A DNA stretch of 64,000 nucleotides from Chionis minor (lineage: Eukaryota > Chordata > Aves > Charadriiformes > Chionididae). Location: NCBI GenBank assembly GCA_013398295.1, contig VZSF01005563.1:381655-445654 (forward strand). Reading direction: 5' to 3'. A program made the position numbers and the translations under genes. Positions 14,401 through 29,400 of the stretch are shown piece after piece (positions within the stretch are counted from its first letter, which is position 1; every line of letters starts with the position of its first letter). The notes below the pieces were generated by a model. It was given only the letters and a program-made list of their open reading frames with translations. It ran no database searches and had not been told where the DNA came from.

Positions 14401-17400
14401 CAAGGTCCTGCATGTGGGCTGGGGCAATCCCAAGCACAAATACAGGCTGGGCAGAGAACAGAGAGAGAGCAGCCCCGAGGAGAGGGACTTGGGGGTGTTG
14501 GATAAGAAGCTCAACATGAGCTGGCAATGTGCATTTGCAGTCCAGAAGGCCAACTGTATCCTGGGTTGCATCAAAAGCAGCCTGGCCAGCAGGTTGAGGG
14601 AGGTGATTCTGACCCTCTAGTCCACTCTTGTGAGACCCCACCTGGAATACTGTGTCCAGCTCTGGAGCCCCCAACATAAGAAGGATGCGGACATGTCGCA
14701 GTGGTTCCAGAGGAGGGCCATGAAGATCATCGGAGGGTTAGAGCACTTCTGCTATGAGGACAGGCTGAGAGAGATGGGGTTGTCCAGCCTGGAGAAGAGA
14801 AGGCTCCAAACAGACCTTATAGCGGCCTTCCAGTATCTGAAGGAGGCCTACAGGAAAGATGGGGAGGAACTTTTTACAAGGGCATGTAGTGATAGGACAA
14901 AGGGTAATGACTTCAAACTGGAAAAGGGTAGATTTAGATTAGATCTCAGGAAGAAAATTTTCACTCTGAGGGTGGTGAGGCACTGGAACAGGTTGCTCAG
15001 GGAAGTTGTGGATGCCCCATCCCTGGAAGTGTTCTAGGCTAGGCTGGATGGGGCTTTGAGAAACCTGGTCTAGCAGGAGGTGTCCCTGCCCATGGCAGGG
15101 GGGTTGGAACTCGATGATCTTTAAAGGTCCCTTCCAAACTAAACCACTCTATGATTCTATGAATATAGCAAAAACACGTAAGCTAACATAAACTGATATT
15201 TACTTGTACTGTCCACATAAAATGTGAAGATTTGTTGACTACAAATGTGGAAATGTCTATACCAAATGTGCATTTAATATATTGTAAAAAACCAATTTTC
15301 TTAAAGCTCTATTAAGCATTTAGCTATTGTGCTTTCAAGAGATGTGAATAAAAGCTGTAAAAATGAATAGAGAAGAAACATACTTGTATTCCAATAGACT
15401 GTATAAACACTGCTTTGCTTTTCTCTGTCAAATTCATTCAGCTACAACCATTATTTTCTTCAGTAGCTTTCAGCTAGTGTTGTATGGCTGGTGGCAGCAC
15501 TGCTGAAGCCAGTTTATGTTAACGACCATCTACCACTAGCCTCCATCTCAAGGTGCTTGTTTCTCCCTTGCACTGATTTCTTTGCTGTGCCAGCACCAAC
15601 ATCTGCTTGCCCATGCAGGGAAGAAGATCACACACTTGATCTGGTGGAGAAAGTGACCCAGAGGAAGGGCTTGTTTTTTCAAGTCAAATCAGGTCTCTTA
15701 CGTCCTTCACTGTACAGCCACAAAAAAACTTGCGCTGGCACAAAGCAAGCAACGATGAGGAAGTGGTCAAACAGCAAAAGTGTGAATATGAGACATTAAA
15801 TCTTCTCTCAAATTCTGCTGCAGGTTACAGACTTCTCTGCCATCCAGATCACAGTCTGCATGTAAACATTCACCCTTTTAATCCATCTCAGACTGCGAAA
15901 TAAAGCCAGTGAGGCACAGACTTTCTTATTTCTGCCAACTGTGTTGTGGAAACAACTACAGCAAAGGAATGGGGAAGACAGTGGGGGAGTGGCAGCACTG
16001 TAAGTCACTGTAGCTGTTCGATTCAGTGATAAAATCAAGGCCCTTAGACAAAAGAAATAGTAAAGCCACATGGAAAACTTAATTTCTGGTTTGTGATACC
16101 CAAAAGGTTTAAGCATCCATTTTCTTTTGCTCTAGAACATTCTGAAAATCTTTTAAACATAACAAGTTGATATACTTCTTAAGCAGTTCCCTTCTCTTAA
16201 TGAAATGACAGGCTTGATTAAGGTGTCTGTCTCTATTCCACAGGAGGCTATGCAGAAGCTGTATTGCTGAAAAACTACCGAGACATACATTTTACTAGAA
16301 TCATATTTCATAATTTGATGAAAAGAGATGAGTACTGGAAAATAGTATGAGAAACAAAGCAAAACTGTGTACCAAGTGCACCACTATCTTGCAACACTGG
16401 AGTGGCAAACAGATCAAAGGAAACACTTAAATCCAAGCAGTAACCATATTACATTGAATTTAAAATACAAATGAAGGTATGTCCCATTAGAACTTCTAAA
16501 CCACCACATTTTTCAGTCAAAAATCAGTACTTGCAACATAAATGTTAAACAAAAAAACAACTAAACAGAAAAAACTTAAGACTGTGCACATACGAGATGT
16601 AACTTTTCCCCCTCTTGCCTTTTTCTTGGGCTTTCTAGATACCCTTAGCATTTCATGTCAAGCTTCTTCCCTTAACTGTGCCTATTAAAACATAATTTAA
16701 AACTCTGCAATTCTCAAGTTATGACAATATTCTATGGAAAATATGAGTTTACATTCTAATCTCTATGAAATGCACTCAATTTTTGCCCTAAATGTAAATG
16801 ACAAACATAAGTTTACTTTTAAGAGATCACAAGCTGCAAGCTTCCTTTCATATTTATAGATACCAATTTGTATTAAGTGCAACAAGCCACTCGGATATAG
16901 GTGAACTTTATAGATATTTCACATTGTAAGTATAAGTTACATTTGCATCTTCCATCAAATGAGTTGAATAATTAAAGCACAAGTCTGATATTTCTACAGT
17001 GTAAGTATATGATGACAACTCCTCCTAGTGGAAGCACATCTGACACAGCAAAATTCAGAAAAATACAGATTTCCTAGGCATAATACCAGGCTTTTGCTAG
17101 TACCGGCTAGCTCTGCATTTTTTCTACCTTCTTTACCGATTTAAACCAGACTCCTCCAACTTTTCAGTACTATAGAAAAACATCTATAGGCTTTTAAGGA
17201 AGATGAAAATCACTTCACTTTTAAAGTTTACTGGTATAATGGCATAACATGGTTTATTTCTACACATAAACGAGAACCAGGTTTCAAATTAATTTAAAGT
17301 AATCTTTTACTGTAGGGCTATGTCTCACCCCTACTCTCTTAAAACTTTGGGCGAGACTGATGTGATGTAAAGTAACTTACATGTGTCGTGAACAATGAAG

Positions 17401-20400
17401 CTCTGCTGATTTACGGTGCTGGGAGCGCAGCCCTCTGTGGCTCCTTTTTGTTTCCTCTTTCAGTCATACTTTGCATCAACTGTGCCAGGAATGATTTCCA
17501 TGTGAATGCATCCCCTGCATTTATCTGAATAGACTACTCTGTTCAACCAATTCCATCTCCAAGGGCTCAAACTGTCACAGACATTACACATGCTGTTCAG
17601 CCTGAACCTAGAGAAGTGGTTTTTACAATAATAGCTTAGAGCAGACAGAGCTAGCAGCAATATGCAGTATCACACAATGTACTGAGCAGACTACCAATAC
17701 TCTCATTCATTTATTTTAATCCCTGAATCGCTTCATATTTCCTTGTTCAAATCATTGTTTTAAGCTATCACAATCAAAATATTTGTGGGAAAATTTTGAC
17801 AAGTTGTTGTGAAGGTCTCAAGAATACTGAATTCTTTGAAAAAAGAGCATTAACGTAAATATTGTTGGCAGGCTAGACACTGAAGTGACACATCTAACCT
17901 GGATTTTTAGTTCAGTCTGACATGTAGCAAATCTATTACAGACTACTGAGAAACAAACACAAAACATTACTCAACTTGTATATGCTGTTCTGGCCAATGT
18001 TTATGTAAAGATAAAAGAGTCTACAAAATACCAGTTGGGACACTTAAATATGTACTGACTCAGCAACTCGGCAACCACACGGCAGATTATCATTCACAGC
18101 TAATTAAAGTGTGTGCCTTAACAGCTACTCAGACTATTGTGTCAGAATAATAGTGTTATAGGGAATATATCTATTTGGTTTTCTCCTGTGATACAGTTCT
18201 GTTTTCCAGACATTTCACAAATAATAGCACAAACACTGAGTTACTTTATTCCTTATGTCACACTTCAAACCAGGTATTTTCAGTTGGTAAGCAGCCAATA
18301 CTTATCACCAGCAGTTTACAAGAAACAAGTGAGACAGTGGTTCATCATTCTTTATGTACTGCTTACGGAAGGCACAGATTAACCACCCTTCATTTACCTT
18401 CCTTACATAATAGAAGTGCAACTTTCTCTGCTTCATAACATCAACATATTTTTAATTATTAAGCAGCAGCTCTAAAACAGAAGCAGCAGTTTTTCCACAC
18501 AATTTTATTCAGTGGGGAACACGCTGCCAGAGATGTTCTGGGGAGCAAAACTATAAATGAGTTTAAAAGACAGTACATGCAGAAAAAACAACCCAAAAAC
18601 TGTTTAAAACAAAGACACAGAGACAATAAGAATCTGTGAAAATCCTTACACAATGACCTACCAATCCTGGGGTAGTAAGTATCCCTGCATACTTCCATTC
18701 TTACAACACTTTTATAAGCATAAGCTTGTCCTGTGAAGAGACTGATGCACTTTTCATCTGATTCCATGCAGATATTCTTGCATTTCACTTGGAGCGCAGA
18801 TCTGGCACAAACCTGCTCCACTATTGCACATTAGCTCAAAGAATTCTGACAGCGTCACTTTGCTCTTGCAGACTTTAACAATACTTGATCTAGCACATTG
18901 GTAATCCCCTAACTCTATGCTCAGACTAGTTATTGTCCATCCTCCTGCAACTGACCTACAGTTAAGATGAACAGTGTACTGTGTGTGTGCATATTGATCG
19001 ACAGAAATGGTAAATGTTCATGCTTGATGCAGGTCAGATTTGCCCTGGCTGGTGATCTGATGGCAATCAGGTGATCAACATTAATGAACTTAGCATTTCA
19101 CCAGAAAAAGCCTAGTACAAATCTCCAAATTCATTCAGTACATGCAATTTAGCAGGTATTTTGAAGACTAGGGCTAACTGTAGCAGTACTTACGTTATGC
19201 AGACGCTAGTTAAATAAGTAAATAGGACTAAGATCATCAAGCACTTCAACAAAAAAGTGTTGATCACGACAGTCTAGCAAGTCTTTCCTCTTTCTGTATG
19301 TCTTTGTGGTCTTTTGTAGCTAGATGTGAAGTCATTCTGCCTGCACCTGAAGCCAATCACAAGCAGTGTGTTCGTGCAACACTGAACTTGAGCCAGTGCA
19401 CACTGTGGAAGAGGCTCCACAGCTGCTTCTCAGCTTGAAACAGCCAGAGCCTATAATGCACCCAACAGCAACAGACTGTAAATGCATATGCCATATAATC
19501 AGAAATCTGGTTAAAGCTAGCATGTTAGCTAAGCTCTCTGTGGGGAGAGGGGATCAAGAGAAAATGAAATTACAGCTGTGATTCCAAGCTAAAATTTCAC
19601 TGTAGACTAATCCAATTTAAAACACTGTGCTCCTGCTTCTTTCAATTCCTCAGCCACGTCAACCCAGGAGTTACTCACTGCCATTGCACCAAGTCTACCC
19701 TTTGAGTGGTCAAATGCTAAACTGGGTATGTGAAATGGGTGTCTTTTGCAAAACAAACAAAACCAAACAACTGCCCCCCTGCAGAGCGTACTTTTTAAAA
19801 AAATATGCAGATCCAGGACCACTCAAATAAAGAGCCTTTCTCAAGTTCTTTAACTACTAGTTACTACTGCAATAGGCTTCTGAAATGTTTTATCATAGAA
19901 TAGATTCGTCTTCAGCTTTTCTGCCCTTCAGAATGGGAAGGAAAGAGTAGGACTGCCTTATTTTTTAAGGCCACTCATACACACAGAACTCCTGAATCAG
20001 GCCCCACAATTTTTTGTTTAATAACAATATGCTTTTTATTTTCTTCCTGGTGCTTGAACTTTCATGGTAAATTTAGATCTTTCTTTCACGTTGTTCTACA
20101 AATAATGTAACTTTTTTTTAAAGGCTGAGATAGTCACATGATCAATTAACTCTAGGAACTGAGTGCTATCTAATCTACCAAATTAGATTTGTGGTAAGAA
20201 TCAAACTGGCAGCAGTAATAATAACAAAAATAGAGCACAGGTGTGTGTTCGCTAAATGATGACCAATGACGAACACATGCTCTCAAGTTGCGCTTCATTA
20301 TGCCCTAGTACTGCAGTTTACTGCAGTGCACAAAAGAAAGGACTTTGTTGGCACTCCTCACATATGCCAGTGCTAAATCAATCTTTTTAGCTTAAGACAC

Positions 20401-23400
20401 TGATAAAGGTGGTTTGAGCAAACCCAGCTAATGTTGCATTGAAATGGATAAGAACAAAAGCCTCAGTTTATCTGCGCCTGGTTTCTCCTTTTCTGCAACA
20501 CCGTAGTAGTCTCTGGCCTCTCTACTCTGCAGCCGCAGCCTGCCTTTGCTCTCACGTACGCGTATTCTTACTGCTTGGCCGCTCTAAACTTCTGAACGGT
20601 GTTGTTAATGGTGTAGTTACCAACAGGGATTGTCTTTTCCTTCCTCTGCCTCTCACTCCTCCCCATTAGTCTGGTACCCCAAGCTGCAAAGCCACGCCTG
20701 GTATGATTCCCTAGCCATCTATGCACTCAGGTTTGTTGACTTTTATTTTACAATTTCAAGCACAACCCCTAATGTAAACTAATTCTATTTATTTAAATAA
20801 TGGATTAAGAGAAAAAGACACGAGACAAAACATTTCATATTGATTACTTAAAGTTCCAGTTATGTAGTGAATCTCACAAAACGAACAAACCAAATCCTAG
20901 TGACAAAATACACTTAACGATGAGCTCTAAGAGAACAGGAAAAATACATTCCTGCTAAGCCATGGTGCTTTCATTTAACATAAAAGGCTTATTTTGTGAC
21001 TTTTTACAGTAAATTAAATTAGTTTGAAATAAAAATATTTCTTCCTTATAACACATAACAAACATACCATAGCAAATGATATTTTGTTAGAAAAATTCAC
21101 AGTATTATTTCTAAAGCAAGTGAATGGCAAAACAATCTACTGCTTAAGATGCCTGGTTACCTAGCAAAGATAATGAAATTATAAGAACTGTTTAGGGGTT
21201 TAGAGCAGAACATAGCATACTACCTGCTACCTCCAGATATACTTCATAAAGCTGCATAATAAGCAGTAACAGAAATAATTAACTTTGTCTGAAATGAAAA
21301 ATAATTTAGTTGTAAATTCAATCCCCTCAGAAAGTAAAACCGAGTTATTTCTTTTTAATCAACTTATAATTACACAGGAAAAGAAAAAAGAGTGCATTTT
21401 CAGAAGACAGTCAATAATCTTAGAATCAGTTAGGTTGGAAAAGACCTTTAAGATCATCGAGTCCAAAGTAGCAGGTTTATTGAAATAAACTCTTGTACCA
21501 TGTGAGAATAATCTATAGAGCACCAGGCATAAAACTGGAACAAGCGTAGTTTTAACCTAAAATCTATTTTAATTTTAGATCGCTGCTCTATCCCTCTTCT
21601 GAACTGAATGTTCTTGCATGCTTAACTCACAAGACTAGGTAACGTGCATTAAGACAGCTAGCGATAAAAAAAATTCTGAGTATCATTAAAACTTGGGCTA
21701 AAGATTGCTTTATGGAGAGCTCAGCCATAAAGGACAGTATGGGTCATAATCTCATCAAACTTCTTAGTAAGTCAGTCTGCTTGTAAGAGTCAGGCAGATC
21801 CTGCACTTACTAAATTCTAGCATCTGATTGTACATGCAAAAAGCAATACCTTATTTTTCTGCTACACCTTTGGACCCAAAGATCTAGCTAGCTGAAACGT
21901 TAAGATACCTGGGTTCTAGTTGGAGAAAACCAGGACAACTGGTGGTGAGTCAGGAATTTCTTTGAATCAACCGAGTTTACTTGCAAAAATGCTACCCGTT
22001 GTATTTTTGTGAACACAAGGCAAGTCTGATAAACAAAGAACTAATTCCTTTCCCTTTGAAGATATGGTAGAGGCAGTGCCAGGATTCCTAGAGCCAGATA
22101 AAAAACACCACAGGTAGATAACACAAAATGCTGAGCCAGTCTAAACTTGTGATGCCGATTCAAATTTGTTCAAAGTATTTTTGATTAATTTTGTGGTAGC
22201 AAACCTCATGCTTTACCAAGCCTGTCCACAGAACAGTTTTATTTAGCTTTCTGCAGACAGCCCAAAGGATTTCTTTTCAGTCCCTTCCCGTTTCCCTCCC
22301 AATCCTTGATGCAGCATTACTGCATTCAAGCCATGAACCACCTTTAAACGAAGGCTAGATTCTGTTTGGTTTCTCAGTCATCACCAGTGAACTTTCCTTA
22401 CCTGCTGACTTCTGTACTGCCACATTCCTCACAACAAGCTTCCATCAACACTGAGCCATGCACTGATCCTCTTTATCAGAAGGCTCTCCAGCTGTGCCTC
22501 ACCATGTTACATAGCAATCTGCTGCAGTAACACAGCACGGGTGCAGAGACACCACGATCCACACTGCACAGGATACCATCAAGCAGAACTTTGGTTCCCA
22601 AGTTTAACTCCCAGGAACTCAGCTGTGGTTCATCACAAAGCTTATTGCTTCAGCCAAGCCCTGAATTTGCACCAATACCCAAACACCTGTTGCGTGACAC
22701 AAGTGCACCACAGATTGCATTAAAATCCCAACGCATTGCAGGTGAAGCATTGGGCTTCTACCTGCAGTACTCCTTTGCCTTTGATTGTGTTATGTCTGTA
22801 ATCTTGCAATTACCAGATAAACTCCTCATCACAAATTTTATGTTGTATCAACTACAACCTGAAAGGAGTGCTTCAGTGCTTTTAAACACTCATTAAACTT
22901 TTCCTCTAGCATCTGTCTGAAGCTTTAGGTATTCTCATTAGAAGAGCAAAAGAGGAGAGAAACAGTTCATTTACAACTCTGTGCAGTAGTAACAGCAGCT
23001 CTCCTTTGATGTATTTTCTTTCATTTATTCACCACTTATTTCAAAGACATTCTGAGTGTTTACAATACAATAGTAAATCCGCATGCAAAAGTAAAACAGA
23101 CTTGTACATCAGCAGTAGTATTCCACAAAATAAAACTAAAACAGAACCTTGCTCATCTCCTGTCCTGGAGGGCTTGTTAAATAGACTTTGAAAGTCAGGC
23201 CGGATTAGGCTCACTGTGGGGGAGTATCCGTTCACTGTTGGAACAAGAGGGTGAGCAAGTTTCAAGGCTGACAACATTGCATTGTAAAGCCCGAAGTTTA
23301 TTAGCACAGGTATCTTAAGAGTCACGCTAACATCAACATACATACAGAAATCTGACGAAAAAAGCACACCGGTCTGTAACAAAGTCGTCATTGCACCAAC

Positions 23401-26400
23401 TGAGAGGACTATATGAAAGTCTCCGAAGTACATTAAGCTACAATATAAAGAAATATTTCCATAAGACACTTAACATTGTAAGGAAATTTTCTCCTCTCAG
23501 TTCTAATGGCTGGGCATGGGTTTACAACAGCTTGTACACAGAAAGACAGTGGAACACCAGTCGAGAACACTGCACTCAAGGACTTCTGCCTCCTATCTGT
23601 ATGAAAAATCACTCTGAGAGCTCTTCTTTCCTTCACTAAAATGTTAGAAATTATTGATAGTTCCCAAACTTCATGGACGGACTAACATGAGAAGTTTCCT
23701 AAACTATTTTTGCTAGTTAGGGTCTTTTAAAATTTTATTGCAGGTTTTCTGAAGTCATTCTCTCTCTAGGTGTAACTAAACAACCCTATTTTAATCCCCC
23801 TTCTCAAACCATCTTGTCTTTTTGCTTTTCACTTTCCCTTTTACAGGTTCAGTCTCCTCCATTTCTAGAGAAGTCTTTCTAAAAGTATTTTCAAAAAGTA
23901 GGAAATAAACTCCAGATTAATAAGAAAGGGACAGAGGTATGTGAGATGCAGCAAAGAGGAAGAAAAACAAGCTAAAACCAGCCAGAGGAAAAGACATCAA
24001 GAAAATTTCAAGCTGAAGTTAGTAAAGAGGATAGAGAACAGGAATCTAGCATAGGCCAAAACAAAGATCTGATAAGCCTGCGGTAAAGCACGATCCAAGA
24101 AAAAAAACTGACACACAAGAATGACTAGAATTTTCCTTGTTTTTTTCCCTCCCCCCCCATTACATGAGCAATAGTGCAGTTTTACCAGTGGAAGAATCTG
24201 TGAACATGTTAATTCCTCTAGAACTAGATCAACACTTGGATAGATTATAGGTTTCCAATTTTAAAATAAATTTTCTCCCCGTTGTTTAAAAAAAACCCCT
24301 CCATATTTGAATTACATCAGTTAGTATGCTTTTGACTGAATTCCTGTAAAGTGATGCCTTCTTCAAGGCAGTTTTTTGATTAGCTTTATTTTGTCAGGTC
24401 TTAAGGGACAGTTATCAGCAAAGGTGGGGGATTTTTTAAAACTTGTTAATATTCTGAACATTTGTGATGTAGGGTAACAAAAAGATAGGACAGTATACTG
24501 CTGAAATACAACTGAGGTTCAAACAAGCAAATGCATCATAGATTTTAAAATAACAGATCAGTCTAAAATATATTGATCCACTGCTTTACAGTGAAATTTA
24601 GGATTAAAAATCTCCCTATTTTTAATCTTTTAACTGTCTAATGAAATACTGACGTTCCTGCTACTTTTTCCAGGTTATATTATGTCCACTGTGTCACACA
24701 GCTTCCAGTGTATTTTCACCACTTAACATCTTCCAGAAAGATGAGCTATGCCATTTTACAATTGCTTTAAGTAACCGGTTTAAGGTCCTTTGCCAGTGCA
24801 ATAAAGCAGCAGCAAGGTTGGAAAAAGCTGAAGCCATATCTGAATTTTAAGGTTTTTTTAGTTGTTTAGAGGTAACAGTAAAACAGACTTAATTTCTAAA
24901 GAAATCACAAAGATATCAGTCCTCAAAGGTACGGGTACATAACACTTCTAAAAGACAGGCATCAAACAGAGATGCCAGTGGAAATTAGGGATTCTGGAGT
25001 AGGGATCAATATTTCTAAAAATAATTTTGGTATTTAGTATCTAAATATTTATTATTCAAGAGTTCAAAATCCTAGTTGTCTCTCATTCTGGAGAAAATAA
25101 GCACTGTTACAGAGATCAACGCAGAAGATCTCTGACAGACTGGACTATTGAGTTACCATTTTACAGCACTGATGCAGCCATTCCCTGACCAGTGCTACAG
25201 TCCGTTGATAACAAGAGTCCTCCCTACAGGTGAGTGTCAGGCTTTCCACACATTCTTCCGTGCCAACTTTGTTGATGCTCCTTAACTCTTCCTCTCAGAT
25301 TGAGACAATTACCTCAGCTATCGGTCAGTGATGGCCCCAGCCAGCTCATACATTCAGTAGAGTCATAGTGATATTTTGGGGAATTTTAATGGGGAAAAAA
25401 CCCACCAAACCAAACCTAAACTTTATGGTAAGTAATAATAGGTTTTCTTTAAAGTTACTAATAACCATTTACACTCCTAACATCAATTAACAAGGCTACA
25501 GACTATGCAGGTTACAGCCTTGCCATTTCTTGAATAATTAATTCAAGAAAGAAAATTCCTAAAAGATTTTATTCTGCTCTCCCAAAAACTACGTCTAAAA
25601 AGTGCATTCTGTCAAAACAGGGTTATATTATTTTCTCAGCAAGCTACCCAGACCTAACAGGAGTTTAATAAATACGAGGCAATTCTGTGACATAATCCAG
25701 TTAAAGATAATTGCACAAAAGATCATTCTTTACTACAAAAAATCTCATGCATTCCCACTAAAGAATGTTTGAAATGGAGTTTGTTCCATACTCCATTAAC
25801 AAAATGTGCACCAGATTAGATGTTTACCCATATTTCTGGATCTGTAAAATGAACTTCACATACAAATCAGTGTACTTAAACTGTAAAACATACAAATTTT
25901 ATTGCATGTATGTACATAAACCAGAACCTGTGCGCAATTTCAATGGTCATACTGAAATTACCCCCTCTTGGGTCTAATTATAAATTCAAATTAATAATTT
26001 TTTAAAGGAAAGCCTTTTAATAATTATGTATGAACTATGTATAAATTATGTAGTGAACAAAAAAATCCCTGATCTATTCCACTGAAATTCCTATTTCCTT
26101 GGTTTGGAAATTAAGACAGTTATATTTGGTAACAGTACTTTTCTTCTTGGACAGTATCTGCCTGCATACAAAGTGAGTCTTTTTTAAAAAAAAATACACC
26201 CCAACCTACCAACACTCCACCCCACCCCCCAAACAACCCACAACCCTTTTCAGTACTATACGTTTTCTATCAGTGTTATGATAATATATCAGATAGCCCT
26301 AATTTCAACTGTTTGAGACAAGGACGATAGAAAAAGAGAAGACCAACCAAACTGGAAAAAAAAAATAAAAGACAGTATATGGAGGAAGTGAAATGAAATT

Positions 26401-29400
26401 ATTAAAAATACAGATCTCCTTTCTCATTCTAATATACAAGATGTTTATGATGATGGGGAGCTTCAAAAGCACAACCATTCAATATTCAGTAAGTGTTAGC
26501 TATTGTTCAAAACCACTCAACTTTTACTGACTTTCCAAAACTACCACTAGGTTCTATAGTTGAAAAAACATTCATGCAACAAGGAATTGGTATAGCAAGC
26601 CTAATGATGAGGGGATTAGAATGGAAAATGAGAGCACTGGACTTTCTTTTCTGGCAACATAGTTCAAATCCCAAGTGAGACAGTAGGATAAATGAGCCAG
26701 AGGGCCTTCATTCATTCTCCAGCAAACAACATACCACAAAAGATCCATACATTATGCCAGGAAAATACTCAGCAAGAAAGAGAAGCCTTGGAAACAGAAA
26801 TTCTTGACTCAGAGTCTGGTTGAAGGTCACTGCTCTAACACTGCAAAGTTCATTTGATTTGCATTTGATATATTGATATGTAAAGGAATTTCTGAGTTGT
26901 TTATGATCTTTTATTTGCTGCAAATGATTCGAAGATGAAGGCAAATATTAATCTTTTTTATTTCACAGCATGGTGTAAGGGTACTAAAAGCAATGCTTCA
27001 CATTATTGAAGGAGTTACTGAAAATATATAGACAAACTTTTTTCTAATTAATTTTCTGTTAAATTAAAAAAGAAAGTGTTTGTATCCAGGAAAACAGAGA
27101 CAGATAGAAAGTTTCCAGTTTCCACACCAGAACTTCCCTATAACTTAATAAGTCTACATCCAATTTGCTCATTCAGATCCTGCTTAATAGCTTCAGAAAA
27201 TCCCTGTTAGCTAATTAAACATGATGAACTGATATTTACTGATTTACTAACCCTCACCCTTTATTTCAAAACAAACCTATGCTACATTGATTTTTTTTAA
27301 TTCCATGATGCTTGAATCAAATGAGATTAGACACAGTTAAGAAAGCAGCACTAATCTGATGACACTACTCCAACAAATAAAGTGACAGGCCTTTCATTAA
27401 AAATATACAGAAAAGACTCCAACAGTGACTAGATTATTTTCCTTCTCTTCAGAAACCCTTTTATATGACAAAAAAAATTCTTAGCCTGGCATCTAATTAT
27501 AATTCCAATCATATAATCCACTGCAAAGGATTACGCAATCCTTGCAGAATTTGGAGGGGTATCTTACTGCAGGAACAAAAATGCACTTAGATACGTATCT
27601 CCAGTGCTACAAATGAAGTACGTAGTGTCCAGACGTTAGCGCTGGTGACTGTAATGGGCTGCTGTAGCAGAAAAAAAATGAAAATTATTATGGGCATGAA
27701 ATTAACAGTCACTTTCAAGAATTTTAGATCTGGCAGTATGTTATTTGAACTCAGTTTATTACTGAGAGCGACCAAAGGGGAAGACACAAAGAAGCATTTG
27801 CTTCTTTAGGAGCATTTGATCAAATGTACGTGCACATAGAGGGCATCCAGTAATCCAGTCCGCCTTTATAATGATTGTAAGTGGCTGAATGATTTTCCTT
27901 GACTCAATTCTGACAAATACTGTTCAAGAGCGTTCTTTAGCCAGAGACACGTATCTTCCCCTAGCTGGTTCATGAACTAAAATCAACTTTAGAAATGCAC
28001 TGCAGTTCAGCCGTAGGGACTATAAGGTATGGTATTTATCTTTTGAAAGTAAAGACAATCTAAACATATGTCATTCGGTCAGTGTATCTTACAAATTTTG
28101 CCATCCAAGGAACAAAGGCACAACATCTCATTTCTTGAAGTCAAATTTCTAGCATCATAAAAATGCAAGTGCCTCTATCAATAGGACTTGTATTTTGGTT
28201 CCCCTTGTGTCGAAGCACGCTAGCTGCAAGACTTTGAGGAAATGAGCTTGAACAGAGGAATGCGGGTGGATCCTAAAAGCTTCAGCCCAGACAAAAACAT
28301 CACATAAATAAGGGAATTATAAAAGTAATTGCACCATGAGGTCTTGCCTAAGAATGGTGAATGCATTTCAAAGTTCTTACTAACTTCTTCCTTTGCTGAC
28401 AGCATGGCAGATAGTAATAGAAACAACCTCTGACCCCTGCATAGAGAACTAAAGCCAGGACAAGCAAGACAAGGACACGACATAAATTACTGCTGTAGTG
28501 AAGTAAAGTTTATCTGCATACTTGAAAATCTTTCTCTGACAGTGCCAGCCGCTGGTGAGAGGAATGTGTTGCTATCGTTATAAGGAAACCTAGAACCAGG
28601 GGCATTCTGGTATTACAGCATCACAGTGGTGAACATGTGAACGAGAAAAGGCGGAGAAAGATCAAAACAGTAATGTTTAGAAAACACATATTATATACAT
28701 AACACGGTTTTACTAGGAATTTGTGAATATTGTATTGCACTTCGGCACCCTCTGGTGTTGATTGGGGCTGAGAGTTAAAATTCTAAGAAAAAAATCCACT
28801 CCATAACATAACTAGCTGTGGAGACACTCCTGATGTACGTAAAGAACAGGATCCTATTATTCTAAAGCACAAAACTGGTGCTCCAAAAATAAGAAATATG
28901 CAGAAGCACTAGAACCCAATCCATGTAACCTAATAGCAAGAAACCTTTGTCTGAATATCTGAGAAAATCCTTGTATTTTCAATAGTTTGGCGAGTTACTT
29001 CTTAAGTATCTCTTTGCTTAAAATGAGCTATTTATCATTAAAAGGTTCTTTGTTTTCAGTTACATATTTGCTAAAACCAAGATCATTACTACTGCAACAT
29101 TAAAACGAAAACCTCTTTTTAGTATGGCTCACTGTATCATCCCTCGCAAAGAAGCTGATGCTTGTGCCATGACTGCAACATTCTTCCAAGGGCAGAAACA
29201 AGTACAGTCATGTGAAATGAGCTCTGAGCACTACTGCTGGAGAAGTGGGAAAGCAGACATTACACCGACGGGGGATTACAGCTGCTGCTTTCCTCTAAGC
29301 CTTTTCTACCATACTCCAACAGTCTTAGATCACAGACATTTACAGGGAAATGTAGCATGTTTCAAATCTTTTCAGTCCTTCCATGTCTCTCTCAAAGCAA

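Noticed and set aside
23041..23469. A 142-codon minus-strand frame
   Set aside because: No recognisable domain; hydrophobic and Ser/Leu-rich in the manner of random AT-rich frames. No flanking splice sites of note.
26560..26700. Possible tRNA-derived SINE (TTCAAATCCCAAG stretch)
   Set aside because: Only a short B-box-like stretch matches; the flanks do not follow a SINE consensus well enough.
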